A stretch of DNA of 64,000 bases from Aurantibacter aestuarii (GCF_003008425.1 NZ_PXOQ01000007.1:124001-188000), one strand, 5' to 3'; numbered from the stretch's first letter, positions 45,015 through 54,779 are shown. Program-made: numbers and translations. The notes: generated by a model from the sequence alone, not told the origin.

Positions 45015-45926
45015 ATGAATACAGTAAAAAATCTGACAAAAATTAGACTATTAAAAAATAATCTCTTAAAAAACACCGAATTATTTATAAAAAGAGAAGA
45101 TTTACTACATAAATATATATCCGGAAACAAGTTTAGAAAACTAAAATATAATTTTGAATATGTAAAAAACAACAGGTTTAAAGAAGTCATAACTTTTGGA
45201 GGTGCTTATTCTAACCATATTAGCGCAACTGCTTACGCTGGTAAATTACAGAATATTCAAACCTTTGGTATTATAAGAGGCGAAGAGTTAGAAAATCAAA
45301 CAACACTTAACTATACTTTAAATTTTGCAAAAGATTGTGGAATGAATCTTATTTTTGTTTCTCGAGAAGATTATAAGAAAAAAGATGCATCTAATAAAGT
45401 AAGACAACTTATAAACACTTTACAACGCCCCTATATTATTCCTGAAGGTGGCACAAATAATTTAGCAATTAAAGGTTGTGAAGAAATCTTAGGTAATGAT
45501 ACTAAACCATTCGATTACATTTGTACTAGTGTAGGTACTGGCGGCACAATTAGTGGTTTAATAAATGCTAGCGAGTCTCATCAAGAAATATTAGGTTTTT
45601 CTGCTCTAAAAGGTGATTTTTTGTCTGAAGATATTAGTAAATTTGTAAGCAAAACCAATTGGAAATTAAATACTGATTATCATTTTGGTGGTTATGGTAA
45701 GATTTCAGAAGAACTTATTCATTTTATGAATGATTTTAAAAAAACATACGATATACCACTTGATCCTATTTATACAGGAAAAATGATGTTTGGCATAATA
45801 GATTTAATAAAAAAAGGTTATTTTAAACAGAATGCCAAAATATTAGCCATCCATACAGGTGGCTTACAAGGTATAGAAGGCATGAATGAAACACTTAAAT
45901 TAAAAAAGCTCCCACTAATTCAATGA
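45015..45926 (+). CDS. PLP-dependent ACC deaminase / D-cysteine desulfhydrase family protein
   Basis: This 303-residue type II fold PLP enzyme has the cofactor Lys in SGNKFRKLKYN (about 38), the GGAYSNHISATA substrate loop (about 62-73), PEGGTNNLAIKG and a phosphate-binding TSVGTGGTISG (about 171-181). Family members deaminate 1-aminocyclopropane-1-carboxylate or release H2S from D-cysteine. Sequence alone does not settle which, and D-cysteine desulfhydrase is commoner in bacteria without plant contact. It overlaps the next gene (ATGA, 45923), starting an operon with a glucosaminidase and hemL. Confidence 0.88.
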   Translation: MNTVKNLTKIRLLKNNLLKNTELFIKREDLLHKYISGNKFRKLKYNFEYVKNNRFKEVITFGGAYSNHISATAYAGKLQNIQTFGIIRGEELENQTTLNYTLNFAKDCGMNLIFVSREDYKKKDASNKVRQLINTLQRPYIIPEGGTNNLAIKGCEEILGNDTKPFDYICTSVGTGGTISGLINASESHQEILGFSALKGDFLSEDISKFVSKTNWKLNTDYHFGGYGKISEELIHFMNDFKKTYDIPLDPIYTGKMMFGIIDLIKKGYFKQNAKILAIHTGGLQGIEGMNETLKLKKLPLIQ

Positions 45927-46753
45927 AAAAATTAATTCTAATCCTGATACTTATAACAGCTTTTAGCTGCGGAAGCAATAAAAAAGTAATTACAAAAAAA
46001 AGACAAAAAACAACGGTTCGAACAAAACCACCAGTAATTTCCACACCTAAACCGGTACCAACTACTCAGCCTAAACCTGAGACACCTACAACAAACACAA
46101 CGCCATCACGAAATCCAGACAAAGTTGAAGCTTATATAGAAGATTATAGCGCTATTGCTATGGATGAAATGAAAAACTATGGTGTTCCAGCAAGTATTAC
46201 TTTGGCACAAGGTATTTTAGAGTCTGGCTCTGGTAAAGGGCGATTATCTGTTGAAGCAAATAATCACTTTGGTATTAAATGTCATGGCTGGACTGGTGAT
46301 AAAATATATCATGATGATGATGCTTCTCAAGAATGCTTTAGAAAATATAAAGATGCTAAATATTCTTTTAGAGACCATTCCTTATTCTTAAAAGATAGAA
46401 AGCGTTATTATAAATTATTTCAGCTAGACCCAGATGATTATGAAGGTTGGGCCAAAGAGCTTAGACAAGCAGGATACGCAACAGACAGAAAATATCCTGA
46501 AAAATTAATAAGCCTAATAGAGCGTTACGAATTATTTAAGTATGATAAAATGGTTTTAGGAGCAACTTACAGCCCAAAACCTAAACCTACAAATATTAAT
46601 AATACAACTGTAGATACACACATTGTTGTTAAAGGAGATACATTATACTCATTATCTAAAAAATACAACACTACAGTAGAATTATTAAAAGAAATGAATA
46701 AATTGACTAACAATGAACTTAAAATTGGACAGTCATTAATTGTAAAATTATAA
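45923..46753 (+). CDS. Glucosaminidase-domain lipoprotein with LysM (peptidoglycan hydrolase)
   Basis: This 276-residue protein has a lipoprotein signal ([11 protein letters not shown], Cys about 16) and a Pro/Thr-rich linker (about 30-65). The glucosaminidase (GH73-type) domain (about 70-210) has [20 protein letters not shown] (catalytic Glu about 97), [16 protein letters not shown] and SLIERY. A C-terminal LysM domain follows (about 233-276, [27 protein letters not shown]-type). It should cut glycan strands of peptidoglycan at the inner face of the outer membrane. It is coupled to its upstream neighbour by an ATGA overlap and to hemL one base downstream. Confidence 0.92.
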   Translation: MKKLILILILITAFSCGSNKKVITKKRQKTTVRTKPPVISTPKPVPTTQPKPETPTTNTTPSRNPDKVEAYIEDYSAIAMDEMKNYGVPASITLAQGILESGSGKGRLSVEANNHFGIKCHGWTGDKIYHDDDASQECFRKYKDAKYSFRDHSLFLKDRKRYYKLFQLDPDDYEGWAKELRQAGYATDRKYPEKLISLIERYELFKYDKMVLGATYSPKPKPTNINNTTVDTHIVVKGDTLYSLSKKYNTTVELLKEMNKLTNNELKIGQSLIVKL

Positions 46754-46754
46754 T

Positions 46755-48041
46755 ATGTTATACCAAAGAAGTAGCGCTTTATTTAAAGAAGCAGAAAAAG
46801 TAATTCCCGGAGGTGTAAATTCTCCCGTAAGAGCATTTAATGCTGTTGGTGGCACTCCAGTTTTTGTAAAAGAAGCTAAAGGCGCTTATTTATTTGATGA
46901 AGACCAAAACAAGTTAATAGATTATATCGCTTCATGGGGTCCAATGATTTTAGGCCACGCGTTTGATCCTGTGGTGGAAGCTATAATAAATAAAGCAAAA
47001 CAAGGCACTTCTTTTGGAATGCCAACAGAAATTGAAACGAAAATTGCCGAGTTAACCATTAAAATGGTGCCAAATATTGACAAAATTAGGTTTGTTAATT
47101 CGGGCACTGAAGCCTGTATGAGTGCTGTAAGACTTGCTCGTGGCTATACAAAAAAAGAAAAAATTATAAAGTTTGCAGGTTGTTATCATGGACATAGTGA
47201 TTCATTTTTAATTCAAGCCGGAAGTGGTGCTGTTACATTTGGTACGCCTAATAGTCCTGGAGTAACTCAAGGTACTGCCAAAGACACTTTACTTGCTAAA
47301 TTTAATGACCTTGAAAGTGTAAAAGCTTTAATTAATGCAAATAAAGATGAAATAGCTTGTATTATTATTGAACCTGTGGCGGGAAATATGGGTTGTATTT
47401 TACCGCAAAACAACTTTCTCCATGAGTTAAGAACTCTTTGTGATGCCAACAATATTTTACTGGTTTTTGATGAAGTAATGACGGGTTTTAGGTTAGCAAA
47501 AGGTGGTGTACAAGAACTTTATAACATTAAGGCTGATATTGTTTGCTTTGGAAAAGTTATTGGTGGTGGATTACCTGTTGGCGCTTTTGCTGCTAAAAAT
47601 GAAATTATGAATTACCTAGCTCCTAATGGCCCAGTATATCAAGCAGGAACTTTAAGCGGTAACCCATTAGCTATGGCTGCAGGATATGCAATGCTTTCAG
47701 AATTAGATGCCAATCCAGAAATTTATACTGAGTTAGAGCAAAAAACAGAGTATTTACATAAAGGTTTAAGTAAAGTTTTAAATAAACATAACGTCGAACA
47801 TACTATAAATAGAATTGGAAGTATGATTTCTGTTCACTTTGCAAAAGATTCAGTTATTGATTTTGATACTGCTGCCAAAGGAAACAATCAAACTTTTAAA
47901 GACTTCTTTCACGGTATGTTAGATCAAGGCATCTATATTGCTCCAAGTGCATTTGAAAGCTGGTTTCTTAATAACGCGCTTTCATATAAGGATTTAGACG
48001 AAACCATTTCGGCTTGTGACCATCATTTTAGTAAAAAATAA
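46755..48041 (+). CDS. hemL: Glutamate-1-semialdehyde 2,1-aminomutase
   Basis: This 428-residue type I PLP enzyme makes 5-aminolevulinate for haem in the C5 pathway. It has the start motif [58 protein letters not shown] and the PLP Lys in [15 protein letters not shown] (about 266), then [16 protein letters not shown]. All are typical of HemL and not of other class III aminotransferases. It is the last gene of its operon. hemD, acting later in the same pathway, is at 62481. Confidence 0.96.
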   Translation: MLYQRSSALFKEAEKVIPGGVNSPVRAFNAVGGTPVFVKEAKGAYLFDEDQNKLIDYIASWGPMILGHAFDPVVEAIINKAKQGTSFGMPTEIETKIAELTIKMVPNIDKIRFVNSGTEACMSAVRLARGYTKKEKIIKFAGCYHGHSDSFLIQAGSGAVTFGTPNSPGVTQGTAKDTLLAKFNDLESVKALINANKDEIACIIIEPVAGNMGCILPQNNFLHELRTLCDANNILLVFDEVMTGFRLAKGGVQELYNIKADIVCFGKVIGGGLPVGAFAAKNEIMNYLAPNGPVYQAGTLSGNPLAMAAGYAMLSELDANPEIYTELEQKTEYLHKGLSKVLNKHNVEHTINRIGSMISVHFAKDSVIDFDTAAKGNNQTFKDFFHGMLDQGIYIAPSAFESWFLNNALSYKDLDETISACDHHFSKK

Positions 48042-48079
48042 AAAAAAGGGTTTTGAAGTTTCAAAACCCTTTTTTTTTA
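48042..48079. terminator. Bidirectional terminator after hemL
   Basis: AAAAAAAGGGTTTTGA pairs with TCAAAACCCTTTTTTT around a short loop. It serves hemL and the convergent 111-residue gene. Confidence 0.88.
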
Positions 48080-48093
48080 TTTAGTGATATAAA

Positions 48094-48429
48094 TTAGTTT
48101 AATTTTTCTTTCTTTAAAAACACTTTAAACTCTTCAGCGTTTAAAACTGGCTCCATATCGTTTTTAAATTTCTCGTCTAATTTAGCTTTAGCTTCCATGT
48201 AAGCCATAGTTGTTTTATCGATATGCTTATCGATAGATTCTAACTTACGGTTATAGGCAACATAGGCTTCATAAACAGGCTTAAATTTATCCATTTCAAA
48301 TTTAGCCATTTCTTGTAGTTCTTTAGTTTGTACCATTGCATCTTCTTTTGCGGTACTTTGAGCTGTACTAACCGTTGTAAACAAAGCAAACGTTACTGTT
48401 AATAAAGCTATTTTAAGAATATTTTTCAT
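48094..48429 (-). CDS. Small secreted helical protein of unknown function
   Basis: This 111-residue product has a signal peptide (ending VSTAQ, about 24). The mature part is all charged helices rich in Lys, Glu, Met and Ala (KELQEMAKFEMDKFKPVYEAY, AYMEAKAKLDEKFKND). It resembles in general character the small periplasmic helical proteins of the Spy/CpxP type, but I see no LTxxQ motif, so I do not assign it there. It follows the HMA lipoprotein gene after 37 bases in the same direction. Confidence 0.7.
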   Translation of the reverse strand: MKNILKIALLTVTFALFTTVSTAQSTAKEDAMVQTKELQEMAKFEMDKFKPVYEAYVAYNRKLESIDKHIDKTTMAYMEAKAKLDEKFKNDMEPVLNAEEFKVFLKKEKLN

Positions 48430-48466
48430 ATAAATATATTTTTATGATTTAAATGTAAGAAAAAAA

Positions 48467-48964
48467 TTAAACTTTTTCGACTTTATTACAACATGCTGCT
48501 TTACAATCCTCAGAACATTTTTTTGTAGTATCTTCTTTTTTAGCAGAACAACAAGACTCTAATTGATTTCCTTCTAATGTTTTATTGGCTTTATCTTTAG
48601 TAAAAACATCTACCTTATTAATATCACCAACTTTATAAGTTTCCGACACAGAATTCACTGTAGTTACAAAGTCTGAATTTGATATTTTTTTATCATCAAA
48701 TTCTACCATAGCTAATTCATTCTTAAAATCTACATATACAAAGTGAACACCGTCAATTTTAGATATTTTTTTCTCAATTGCCTTAGCACAACCCATAGCA
48801 CATGTCATCCCTTTAATCTCAAACTCTGCTTTTGCATAATCCTTGTATGGGTTTTCAATTATCTTAGTATCTCCTCCAACCGTTTTTAATTCTGGCTCAT
48901 TTTTTTTACATGCTATAAGAAGTAAAAGCGATAGCATGACATACATTAATTTGAAAAGTTTCAT
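48467..48964 (-). CDS. Lipoprotein with heavy-metal-associated (HMA) domain and Cys-rich tail
   Basis: This 165-residue protein has a lipoprotein signal (LLLLIACKK, Cys about 19) and an HMA domain (about 45-110: AEFEIKGMTCAMGCAKAIEKKI, VDFKNELAMVEFDD). The metal site reads MTC-AMG-C, so the two Cys are three residues apart instead of the usual two. A tail adds seven Cys in CCSAKK, KKCSED, CKAACC. Such proteins bind Cu, Zn or Hg in the periplasm. No metal ATPase or efflux genes are adjacent. It may buffer or sense metal at the membrane. Confidence 0.88.
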   Translation of the reverse strand: MKLFKLMYVMLSLLLLIACKKNEPELKTVGGDTKIIENPYKDYAKAEFEIKGMTCAMGCAKAIEKKISKIDGVHFVYVDFKNELAMVEFDDKKISNSDFVTTVNSVSETYKVGDINKVDVFTKDKANKTLEGNQLESCCSAKKEDTTKKCSEDCKAACCNKVEKV

Positions 48965-49047
48965 AGTTATATTTTTTTACAAAATTAAAGATTATTGTGT
49001 TTTAATCAACTTATTATATCGAATTTAGCCACAAATTTTTAAAACCA

Positions 49048-49938
49048 ATGACTAACGATACAAAAAAGTGGTTATTTCTAGTAATACTTTCTCTTATTTG
49101 GGGGACATCTTTTATCTTAATTAAAAAAAGTCTTATAGGTTTAACACCATACCAGTTAGGAGCGCTTAGAACCATAGTTACAGGGTTTATTTTATTTTGT
49201 TTTGGTTTTAAAAGTCTAAAACACATTGAAACAAAACATTGGAAATGGATAGGCTTATCTGGACTATTAGGATCATTCTTTCCTTCCTTTTTATTTAGTA
49301 TCGCAGAAACCGAAATAGATAGTGCAGTTGCCAGCATATTAAATTCATTAGTTCCATTAAATACGATACTTGTTGGCTTAGCATTATTTAAAATTACCAC
49401 TAATTTAAGGCAAATAATTGGTGTAATTATTGGTTTTCTTGGCACTGCCTTTTTAATTTTAGAAGGTGCAGATTTAAACCCTAAACAAAATTATTTATTT
49501 GCAGGCTATGTTATTATCGCTACTTTAATGTATGCAACTAATGTTAACATCATAAAAAAGTATTTACAGGATGTAAAGGCATTAAGTATAGCTACTGGAA
49601 ATTACGTTTGTATATACATTCCTGCACTAATAGTATTATTGTTTACCAATTTTTTTTCTGAAGAAACTTTTACGCACCCAAAATTTAATGAATCTATTTT
49701 TTATGTAGTGTTTCTATCCTTGTTTGGTACTGCAATAGCAAAAGTGCTTTTTAACCGATTAGTTCAAATTTCTACACCAATTTTTGCCTCTTCTGTTACT
49801 TATATAATGCCTATTGTAGCATTGTTATGGGGTTTGGGAGATGGTGAATCTTTTAGCTTAACACAAGGCATTGCCACGTGTGTAATTTTATTTGGCGTGT
49901 ATATTGCCAATAGAAAGCCAAAGAAAGTTATTTCATAA
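49048..49938 (+). CDS. EamA/DMT-family membrane transporter
   Basis: This 296-residue protein has ten predicted transmembrane helices in two EamA repeats (about 8-140 and 150-290). It opens with WLFLVILSLIWGTSFILIKKSL, the usual EamA start, and has PYQLGALR near 37 and a P-x-x-A-x-L-W-G-like segment in the last repeat (MPIVALLWGLGDGE). The family exports metabolites or drugs; the substrate is unknown. It is a single gene with its own terminator. Confidence 0.9.
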   Translation: MTNDTKKWLFLVILSLIWGTSFILIKKSLIGLTPYQLGALRTIVTGFILFCFGFKSLKHIETKHWKWIGLSGLLGSFFPSFLFSIAETEIDSAVASILNSLVPLNTILVGLALFKITTNLRQIIGVIIGFLGTAFLILEGADLNPKQNYLFAGYVIIATLMYATNVNIIKKYLQDVKALSIATGNYVCIYIPALIVLLFTNFFSEETFTHPKFNESIFYVVFLSLFGTAIAKVLFNRLVQISTPIFASSVTYIMPIVALLWGLGDGESFSLTQGIATCVILFGVYIANRKPKKVIS

Positions 49939-49970
49939 AAAAACCAGAGATATTAAATCTCTGGTTTTTA
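49938..49970. terminator. Bidirectional terminator between the DMT transporter and M16 genes
   Basis: AAAACCAGAGA pairs with TCTCTGGTTTT around a loop of about 7 bases, with A and T tracts on both sides. Confidence 0.85.
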
Positions 49971-50000
49971 AATTCTATAATCGTTAAACGATTTATAGTA

Positions 50001-52076
50001 TTAATTAAAGTCTGCATCAATAACGTCTTCGTTTACTTTTACAGTGGTAGAATTTATTACCAAATTTTGAGGACCAACTTTAATTTTAGTCACAAATGGT
50101 AATTTTACTCCATTAACTTCTTGATAATTAGAATAGGTCACTACATTAGTAACTTCTTGACCCTGCATATCTTCTTTAGATTCAGTTTGAGTTAACAATC
50201 CTGTTTCTGTACTGTAAAAATTATAAACTGCATCATCACCTTTCATCGTCTTCACTTTATAATGATCTACTCCATCTATACTCACAACACTTTCAAGTGA
50301 ACTATTTTCTTGCGTAAAATCTAATTCTGGAAAAATAGAGCGTTCTGCTTTTTTATCTGCAATTTCTTCAGCAGTTAAATCTTTACGCATTCCTTGTTGC
50401 TCACTGTAACCTGTTGTCCCATTAAATTTCTGAGCCATTAATTTACCCATTCCCGGAGCTGTCATTTCCATAGATTCTTTATTTGGAACCATTGTTTTTA
50501 TAGAAGCGCTTAAAGGAAAAGGAACACCATCTACAGTAACATTAGCTGTAGCACTAACCGTTTTAACGGTTTTAGCTTTATCCTTACCTCCAATAGCTTT
50601 AAAATAATCATCTATAACAGTAGTTACAGTTACTCCATTTGGAATTGGCTTTGAAAATACTGGCTTTTCCACAGGGTTTGCATACTCATCATAATACTTA
50701 ATAGGAATTCCTGTTTTTTCTAAATTAGGAATTACTTCACTTCCTTTTCCTACAATTACAATTCTACCTTGATCTGCTTTAAAATATTTATTAGCAACAC
50801 GCATAATATCATCTGCAGTTACTGCATTTATTTTATTTAAGTAGTTTTTGTAGAAATCTGCAGGTAAATCATTTATTTCAACGTTTAGAGCATATCTAGC
50901 AATGGTTTCTGGACTTTCTAATGCTAACACGAAGCTTCCAACATATTTTGCTTTTGCATCTCTTAATCGCTCTGCTGTAACTTTTTCAGTTCTTATTCTT
51001 TTTATTTCGCTTAACATTGCCACAACAGAACTATCTGTAACGGCATTTCTAACAGATGCTGTAGCTGAAAAATTTCCAACATATTTATTAGGTGAAATAC
51101 TTGAGTAAGATCCATACGTATAGCCTTTATCTTCACGAAGGTTTAAAAATAAATAACCTTCTCCGCCACCACCTAAAATGTAATTAGCTAGTAATACCGC
51201 GTGATAGTCTGCATCACTCATTTTTAAATTTACATTATTTGTAAATTCAATACTTGATTGAACAGCATTTGGCATATCCACAAAGTTAATTTGTGTGGTT
51301 GGTAGATTTGGTGTAGAAGCCGTAATATTGGTAGTAAGATCTAATCCTTTTTCCCAATTTTTAAAATACTTATTTACGGTTTTTTTAACTTCAGAAATAC
51401 TCACATCACCAACAACAACTAAATAAGCGTTAGTTGGGTTGAAATACTTTTGATAATAAGATCTTACATTATCTAAAGTAATGTTATTTAAAGTTTCTTC
51501 AGTTGTAAATTCTCCATAAGGATGTTTTTTACCGTAAGATAATGCATTACTTACGCGAGACGCCACAGCATCTACACTTTTTTTATTTGACTTTAAACCT
51601 TCTAATGCCTTTTCCTTTTCCTTTTGAAACTCTTCTTCAACAAACAAAGGATTAATTGCCGCATCTGCCATCAATTCCAATATGCGCTCAGAATATTTGG
51701 TTAAAGAACTTGCAAATGCACTATTAGAACCAAAATTCATTTGAGCACCTAAAAAGTCCACTTCTTCATTAAAGGCATCTTTAGAAATTGTAGTTGTTCC
51801 ATTTCCAAGCATAGCTGCTAGTATTCCTGAAATCCCTGCTTTATCACCATCATAAATTGGAGCATTATCTATACGTAAAGAATAACTTACTTTAGGTAAC
51901 TTATGATTTTCAACCACTAATACTTTCATGCCATTTTTAAGCTGAAATGTATAAGGTACTTCTAAGCTAATAGTTGGCGAAGGACCTGGTTTAGGTTGTT
52001 GTGTTCTGTCAATCTGTGCTTGTAATGTAATTACAAATAAAAACAAACTAGCAAATACTATATATTTTAATTTCAT
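50001..52076 (-). CDS. Catalytically inactive M16 peptidase subunit fused to a LolA-like domain
   Basis: This 691-residue periplasmic protein (signal ending LQAQ) has two M16 lobes (about 35-245 and 255-470: KVLVVENHKLPKVSYSLRIDNAPIYDGDKAGISG, GRIVIVGKG). Where active enzymes carry HxxEH, it reads GISGILAAML, so zinc cannot bind and it should be the non-catalytic partner of the next protein. It has the R/Y substrate-binding region (LREDKGYTYGSYSSISPN). The extra C-terminal 200 residues (about 490-691, DDYFKAIGGKDKAKTVKTV, YNFYSTETGLLTQTE, NYQEVNGVKLPF) look like the LolA/DUF4292-type lipid-binding half-barrel. It lies 18 bases downstream of its partner. Confidence 0.9.
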   Translation of the reverse strand: MKLKYIVFASLFLFVITLQAQIDRTQQPKPGPSPTISLEVPYTFQLKNGMKVLVVENHKLPKVSYSLRIDNAPIYDGDKAGISGILAAMLGNGTTTISKDAFNEEVDFLGAQMNFGSNSAFASSLTKYSERILELMADAAINPLFVEEEFQKEKEKALEGLKSNKKSVDAVASRVSNALSYGKKHPYGEFTTEETLNNITLDNVRSYYQKYFNPTNAYLVVVGDVSISEVKKTVNKYFKNWEKGLDLTTNITASTPNLPTTQINFVDMPNAVQSSIEFTNNVNLKMSDADYHAVLLANYILGGGGEGYLFLNLREDKGYTYGSYSSISPNKYVGNFSATASVRNAVTDSSVVAMLSEIKRIRTEKVTAERLRDAKAKYVGSFVLALESPETIARYALNVEINDLPADFYKNYLNKINAVTADDIMRVANKYFKADQGRIVIVGKGSEVIPNLEKTGIPIKYYDEYANPVEKPVFSKPIPNGVTVTTVIDDYFKAIGGKDKAKTVKTVSATANVTVDGVPFPLSASIKTMVPNKESMEMTAPGMGKLMAQKFNGTTGYSEQQGMRKDLTAEEIADKKAERSIFPELDFTQENSSLESVVSIDGVDHYKVKTMKGDDAVYNFYSTETGLLTQTESKEDMQGQEVTNVVTYSNYQEVNGVKLPFVTKIKVGPQNLVINSTTVKVNEDVIDADFN

Positions 52077-52094
52077 GTGATTTGTTTTAATAAA

Positions 52095-53414
52095 TTATTT
52101 ATCGTCTTTTTTAGGTAAATACTCTAAAATTAAACGTTGATTTGGATTTAAGTACTTATTTGCAACCGCTTTAATATCTTCTCGAGTTATAGATCTAATA
52201 ATATCTATTTCTGTATTAATTAAATTAGTATTACCATATAACATATAATATCTCGCTAGAGAGTTTGCAACACCTGAAATACTAGAATTAGAGCTAACAA
52301 AATTATTTTCGGCAATATTTTGTAGTTTTTGGTAATCTTTCTCTGAAATTAAATCACTCTTAAGTTTTACAATCTCTTCGTCCATCTCAGCTACTAAAGT
52401 TTCTAAAGACACTTCTCCTAATGGTAATGCAAAAAGTGCATAAATACCGTAATCTTCTTGACTAATATTAACTGCTTGAACAGCTAATGCTTGTTTTTGT
52501 TCATCGACTAATTTTTTGTAAAGCACTGAAGATTTTCCACCACTTAAGTAGGTAGAAATCATATCTAACACATAAGCATCTCTACTTTTAAATGAAGGTG
52601 TTCTATAGGCTGCAATCACAGCAGGAATTTGAATGTTACTATCATAAGCTGTTCCTGTTAATGGTTGAGTAATAGGATCTTCTTGAGGTAAGTTTCTAAC
52701 AATTGGTTCTCCTTTTTGAATAGGCCCAAAATAGTCCTTAATCATTTTTTTAGTTGAAGCAATATCAATATCACCAGCAACTACTAATACAGCATTGTTT
52801 GGAATGTAGTATTTTTTATTGAAAGCCTTAAACTCTTCTAAAGTTGCTGCATCTAAATGTTCTAATTTTCCAATAGTAGTTCCTTTGTATGGGTGTTTAA
52901 TAAATAGACGCTCTTTTACTTCTGCTAATAAATTACCATAAGGCTGATTATCTACTCTTAAACGTTTTTCTTCTTTAACTACCTCGTTTTGAGTATCTAC
53001 ACCTATTTGGTTAATTACAGGATGCATTAAACGCTCTGACTCTAACCATAATCCTAGCTCTAAATTATTTGAAGGAAATACTTCGTAATAATACGTTCTA
53101 TCGTCGGTTGTGTTTGCATTATTTTGACCACCATTTGCAGCTACAATTTTAAACCAATCACCTCTTTGAATATTTTTTGTTCCTTCAAATAATAAATGCT
53201 CAAAAAAGTGAGCAAAACCTGTACGCTCAGGGTTTTCATCTTTAGCACCTACATGGTACATCACAGAAGTCGTGACAACTGGAGCAGAATTATCTTTGTG
53301 CAAGATTACATGCATACCGTTGTCTAATTTGTACTCTTCAAACTTAACCTCTTGAGCTGTTGATGTTAAAACACCAAAAGTCAAACTGGCTAATACGAAT
53401 AATTGTTTTTTCAT
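52095..53414 (-). CDS. Active M16 zinc metallopeptidase (pitrilysin family)
   Basis: This 439-residue secreted protein (signal ending LTSTAQ) has the inverted zinc motif HFFEH (about 68-72, in TGFAHFFEHLLFEGT) and the downstream Glu in NEVVKEEKR (about 145). The second lobe carries LVDEQKQALAVQAV and a final LEYLPK. Length equals one M16 alpha/beta pair. With the inactive partner encoded just after it, it should form the two-chain protease chamber known for bacterial M16B enzymes, degrading peptides in the periplasm. Confidence 0.94.
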   Translation of the reverse strand: MKKQLFVLASLTFGVLTSTAQEVKFEEYKLDNGMHVILHKDNSAPVVTTSVMYHVGAKDENPERTGFAHFFEHLLFEGTKNIQRGDWFKIVAANGGQNNANTTDDRTYYYEVFPSNNLELGLWLESERLMHPVINQIGVDTQNEVVKEEKRLRVDNQPYGNLLAEVKERLFIKHPYKGTTIGKLEHLDAATLEEFKAFNKKYYIPNNAVLVVAGDIDIASTKKMIKDYFGPIQKGEPIVRNLPQEDPITQPLTGTAYDSNIQIPAVIAAYRTPSFKSRDAYVLDMISTYLSGGKSSVLYKKLVDEQKQALAVQAVNISQEDYGIYALFALPLGEVSLETLVAEMDEEIVKLKSDLISEKDYQKLQNIAENNFVSSNSSISGVANSLARYYMLYGNTNLINTEIDIIRSITREDIKAVANKYLNPNQRLILEYLPKKDDK

Positions 53415-53597
53415 TCTTAAAAATATTAGTTTAATGTATTTGTATTCTTTTTTCTGCTTTTGTTACAGTTTGGAGCCATAAATTTACAATATATAATTAA
53501 GGCTAAGTATTAATACCAAATTTAAATTAACAAGAATTTAAAATATTTTTAATTTATAATGTAGAACTTTATATATCTAACTGTAAAACTTTATTCC

Positions 53598-54050
53598 ATG
53601 AAAAATATATCATTACCAATTAGATTTGGCCTAGTCACAACCGCATGTTTAATAGCCTATTTTTTAATTTTAGGCATATTCAATCTGCACACCAATCCGT
53701 TATTTAGCATTTTCAATGGTGTAATCACTGGATTTGGTATTTATGAAACCATTAACTACACCAAGTTAAGAGACGATGAACATTTCAATTATACCATTGG
53801 TTTTCAAAATGGACTTATAACAGGGTTTATTGCAAGTATACTTTTTACTCTATTTTTTGTAATATATGCTACAGAAATTGATCCTAAATTTATAAGTAAA
53901 TTACTAACAGTTTTTAGCTCAGATTATAATGTTCACATAGGATTAGTAGCTTTTGTAGTGGCCATTATGGGTGTAACAACTACCATAGTTATGACACTAA
54001 CCTGTATGCAATTCTTAAAAAAGTCAAATAACATCACACAAAAAGCTTAA
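53598..54050 (+). CDS. DUF4199 family membrane protein
   Basis: This 150-residue protein has four hydrophobic segments (about 9-28, 35-52, 70-92 and 115-140). It shows the DUF4199 pattern with YETINYTKLRDDEHFNYTIGFQNGLITGFIAS in the middle (key features YxxxKLRD and FxxGF/L). The family is widespread in Bacteroidota with unknown function. It precedes rplU, but a strong promoter lies between them, so it is probably a separate unit. Confidence 0.82.
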   Translation: MKNISLPIRFGLVTTACLIAYFLILGIFNLHTNPLFSIFNGVITGFGIYETINYTKLRDDEHFNYTIGFQNGLITGFIASILFTLFFVIYATEIDPKFISKLLTVFSSDYNVHIGLVAFVVAIMGVTTTIVMTLTCMQFLKKSNNITQKA

Positions 54051-54054
54051 AACA

Positions 54055-54085
54055 TTTGTGTTTTAAACAATTAGACGTATATTTG
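54055..54085 (+). promoter_or_regulatory. Bacteroidota-type promoter of rplU-rpmA
   Basis: TTTG (54055-54058) and TATATTTG (54078-54085) match the -33/-7 consensus with a 19-base spacer, 40 bases before the rplU ATG. Confidence 0.75.
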
Positions 54086-54125
54086 CACACATTTTTTAAT
54101 AAACTAATTAATAAAACGTTACGCT

Positions 54126-54779
54126 ATGTACGCAATTGTAGAAATAGCAGGGCATCAATTTAAAGTTGAAAAAGACCAAAAAGTTTTTGTTAATCGTTTA
54201 GCAACAGAAGAAGGTAAATCAGTGTCTTTTGACAATGTACTTTTAATTGCAGACGGTGACAATATCACAGTAGGCGCCCCAGCTATAGACGGAGCACAAG
54301 TAAGTGCTAAAGTCTCAAAACACCTTAAAGGTGACAAAGTTATTGTTTTCAAAAAGAAAAGACGTAAAGGTTACCGTGTAAAAAACGGTCACAGACAGTA
54401 TTTAACTGAAATCGTTATTGGAGACATTTTAACTTCAGGTGCTAAAAAAACTGAGAAATCAGAAAAGGCAGCACCAAAAAAAGAAACTAAAGCAGCAGCA
54501 CCAAAAGCCAAAACAACTAAAAAAGCATCTTCTAAAGGAGACGACTTAAAAAAAGTTGAAGGTATTGGACCAAAAATTGCTGAAACTTTAGCTGAAGCAG
54601 GAATTACAACATTTGCTCAATTAGCAAAAACTGATGCTGCTAAAATCGCTGAAATTATCTCTGATGTTCGTGGAAATCACGTAACAGATACTTGGCCAGC
54701 TCAAGCTCAATTAGCTGCAGATGGTAAGTGGGATGAGTTAAAGAAATGGCAAGACGAATTAGATGGTGGTAAAGCTTAA
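54126..54779 (+). CDS. rplU: Ribosomal protein bL21 with a C-terminal helix-hairpin-helix extension
   Basis: This 217-residue protein is about twice the usual bL21 length (about 103). Residues 1-100 are a normal L21 (MYAIVEIAGHQFKVEKDQK, FKKKRRKGYRVKNGHRQ). A Lys/Ala/Thr-rich linker (about 105-138) leads to a domain (about 139-217) with DDLKKVEGIGPKIAETLAEAGI, a helix-hairpin-helix motif of the nucleic-acid-binding type, and a TWPAQAQLAADGKWDELKKWQDEL end. The fusion is in frame with the same codon style, so it is genuine. L21 binds 23S rRNA in the 50S subunit. The extra domain may contact RNA or DNA; its role is unknown. rpmA follows after 42 bases. Confidence 0.93.
   Translation: MYAIVEIAGHQFKVEKDQKVFVNRLATEEGKSVSFDNVLLIADGDNITVGAPAIDGAQVSAKVSKHLKGDKVIVFKKKRRKGYRVKNGHRQYLTEIVIGDILTSGAKKTEKSEKAAPKKETKAAAPKAKTTKKASSKGDDLKKVEGIGPKIAETLAEAGITTFAQLAKTDAAKIAEIISDVRGNHVTDTWPAQAQLAADGKWDELKKWQDELDGGKA

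Noticed and set aside
50001-52076. Loss of HxxEH in the M16 protein as a sequencing error or pseudogene
   Set aside because: The frame is intact over 691 codons and an active partner sits next to it, the usual active/inactive pair.
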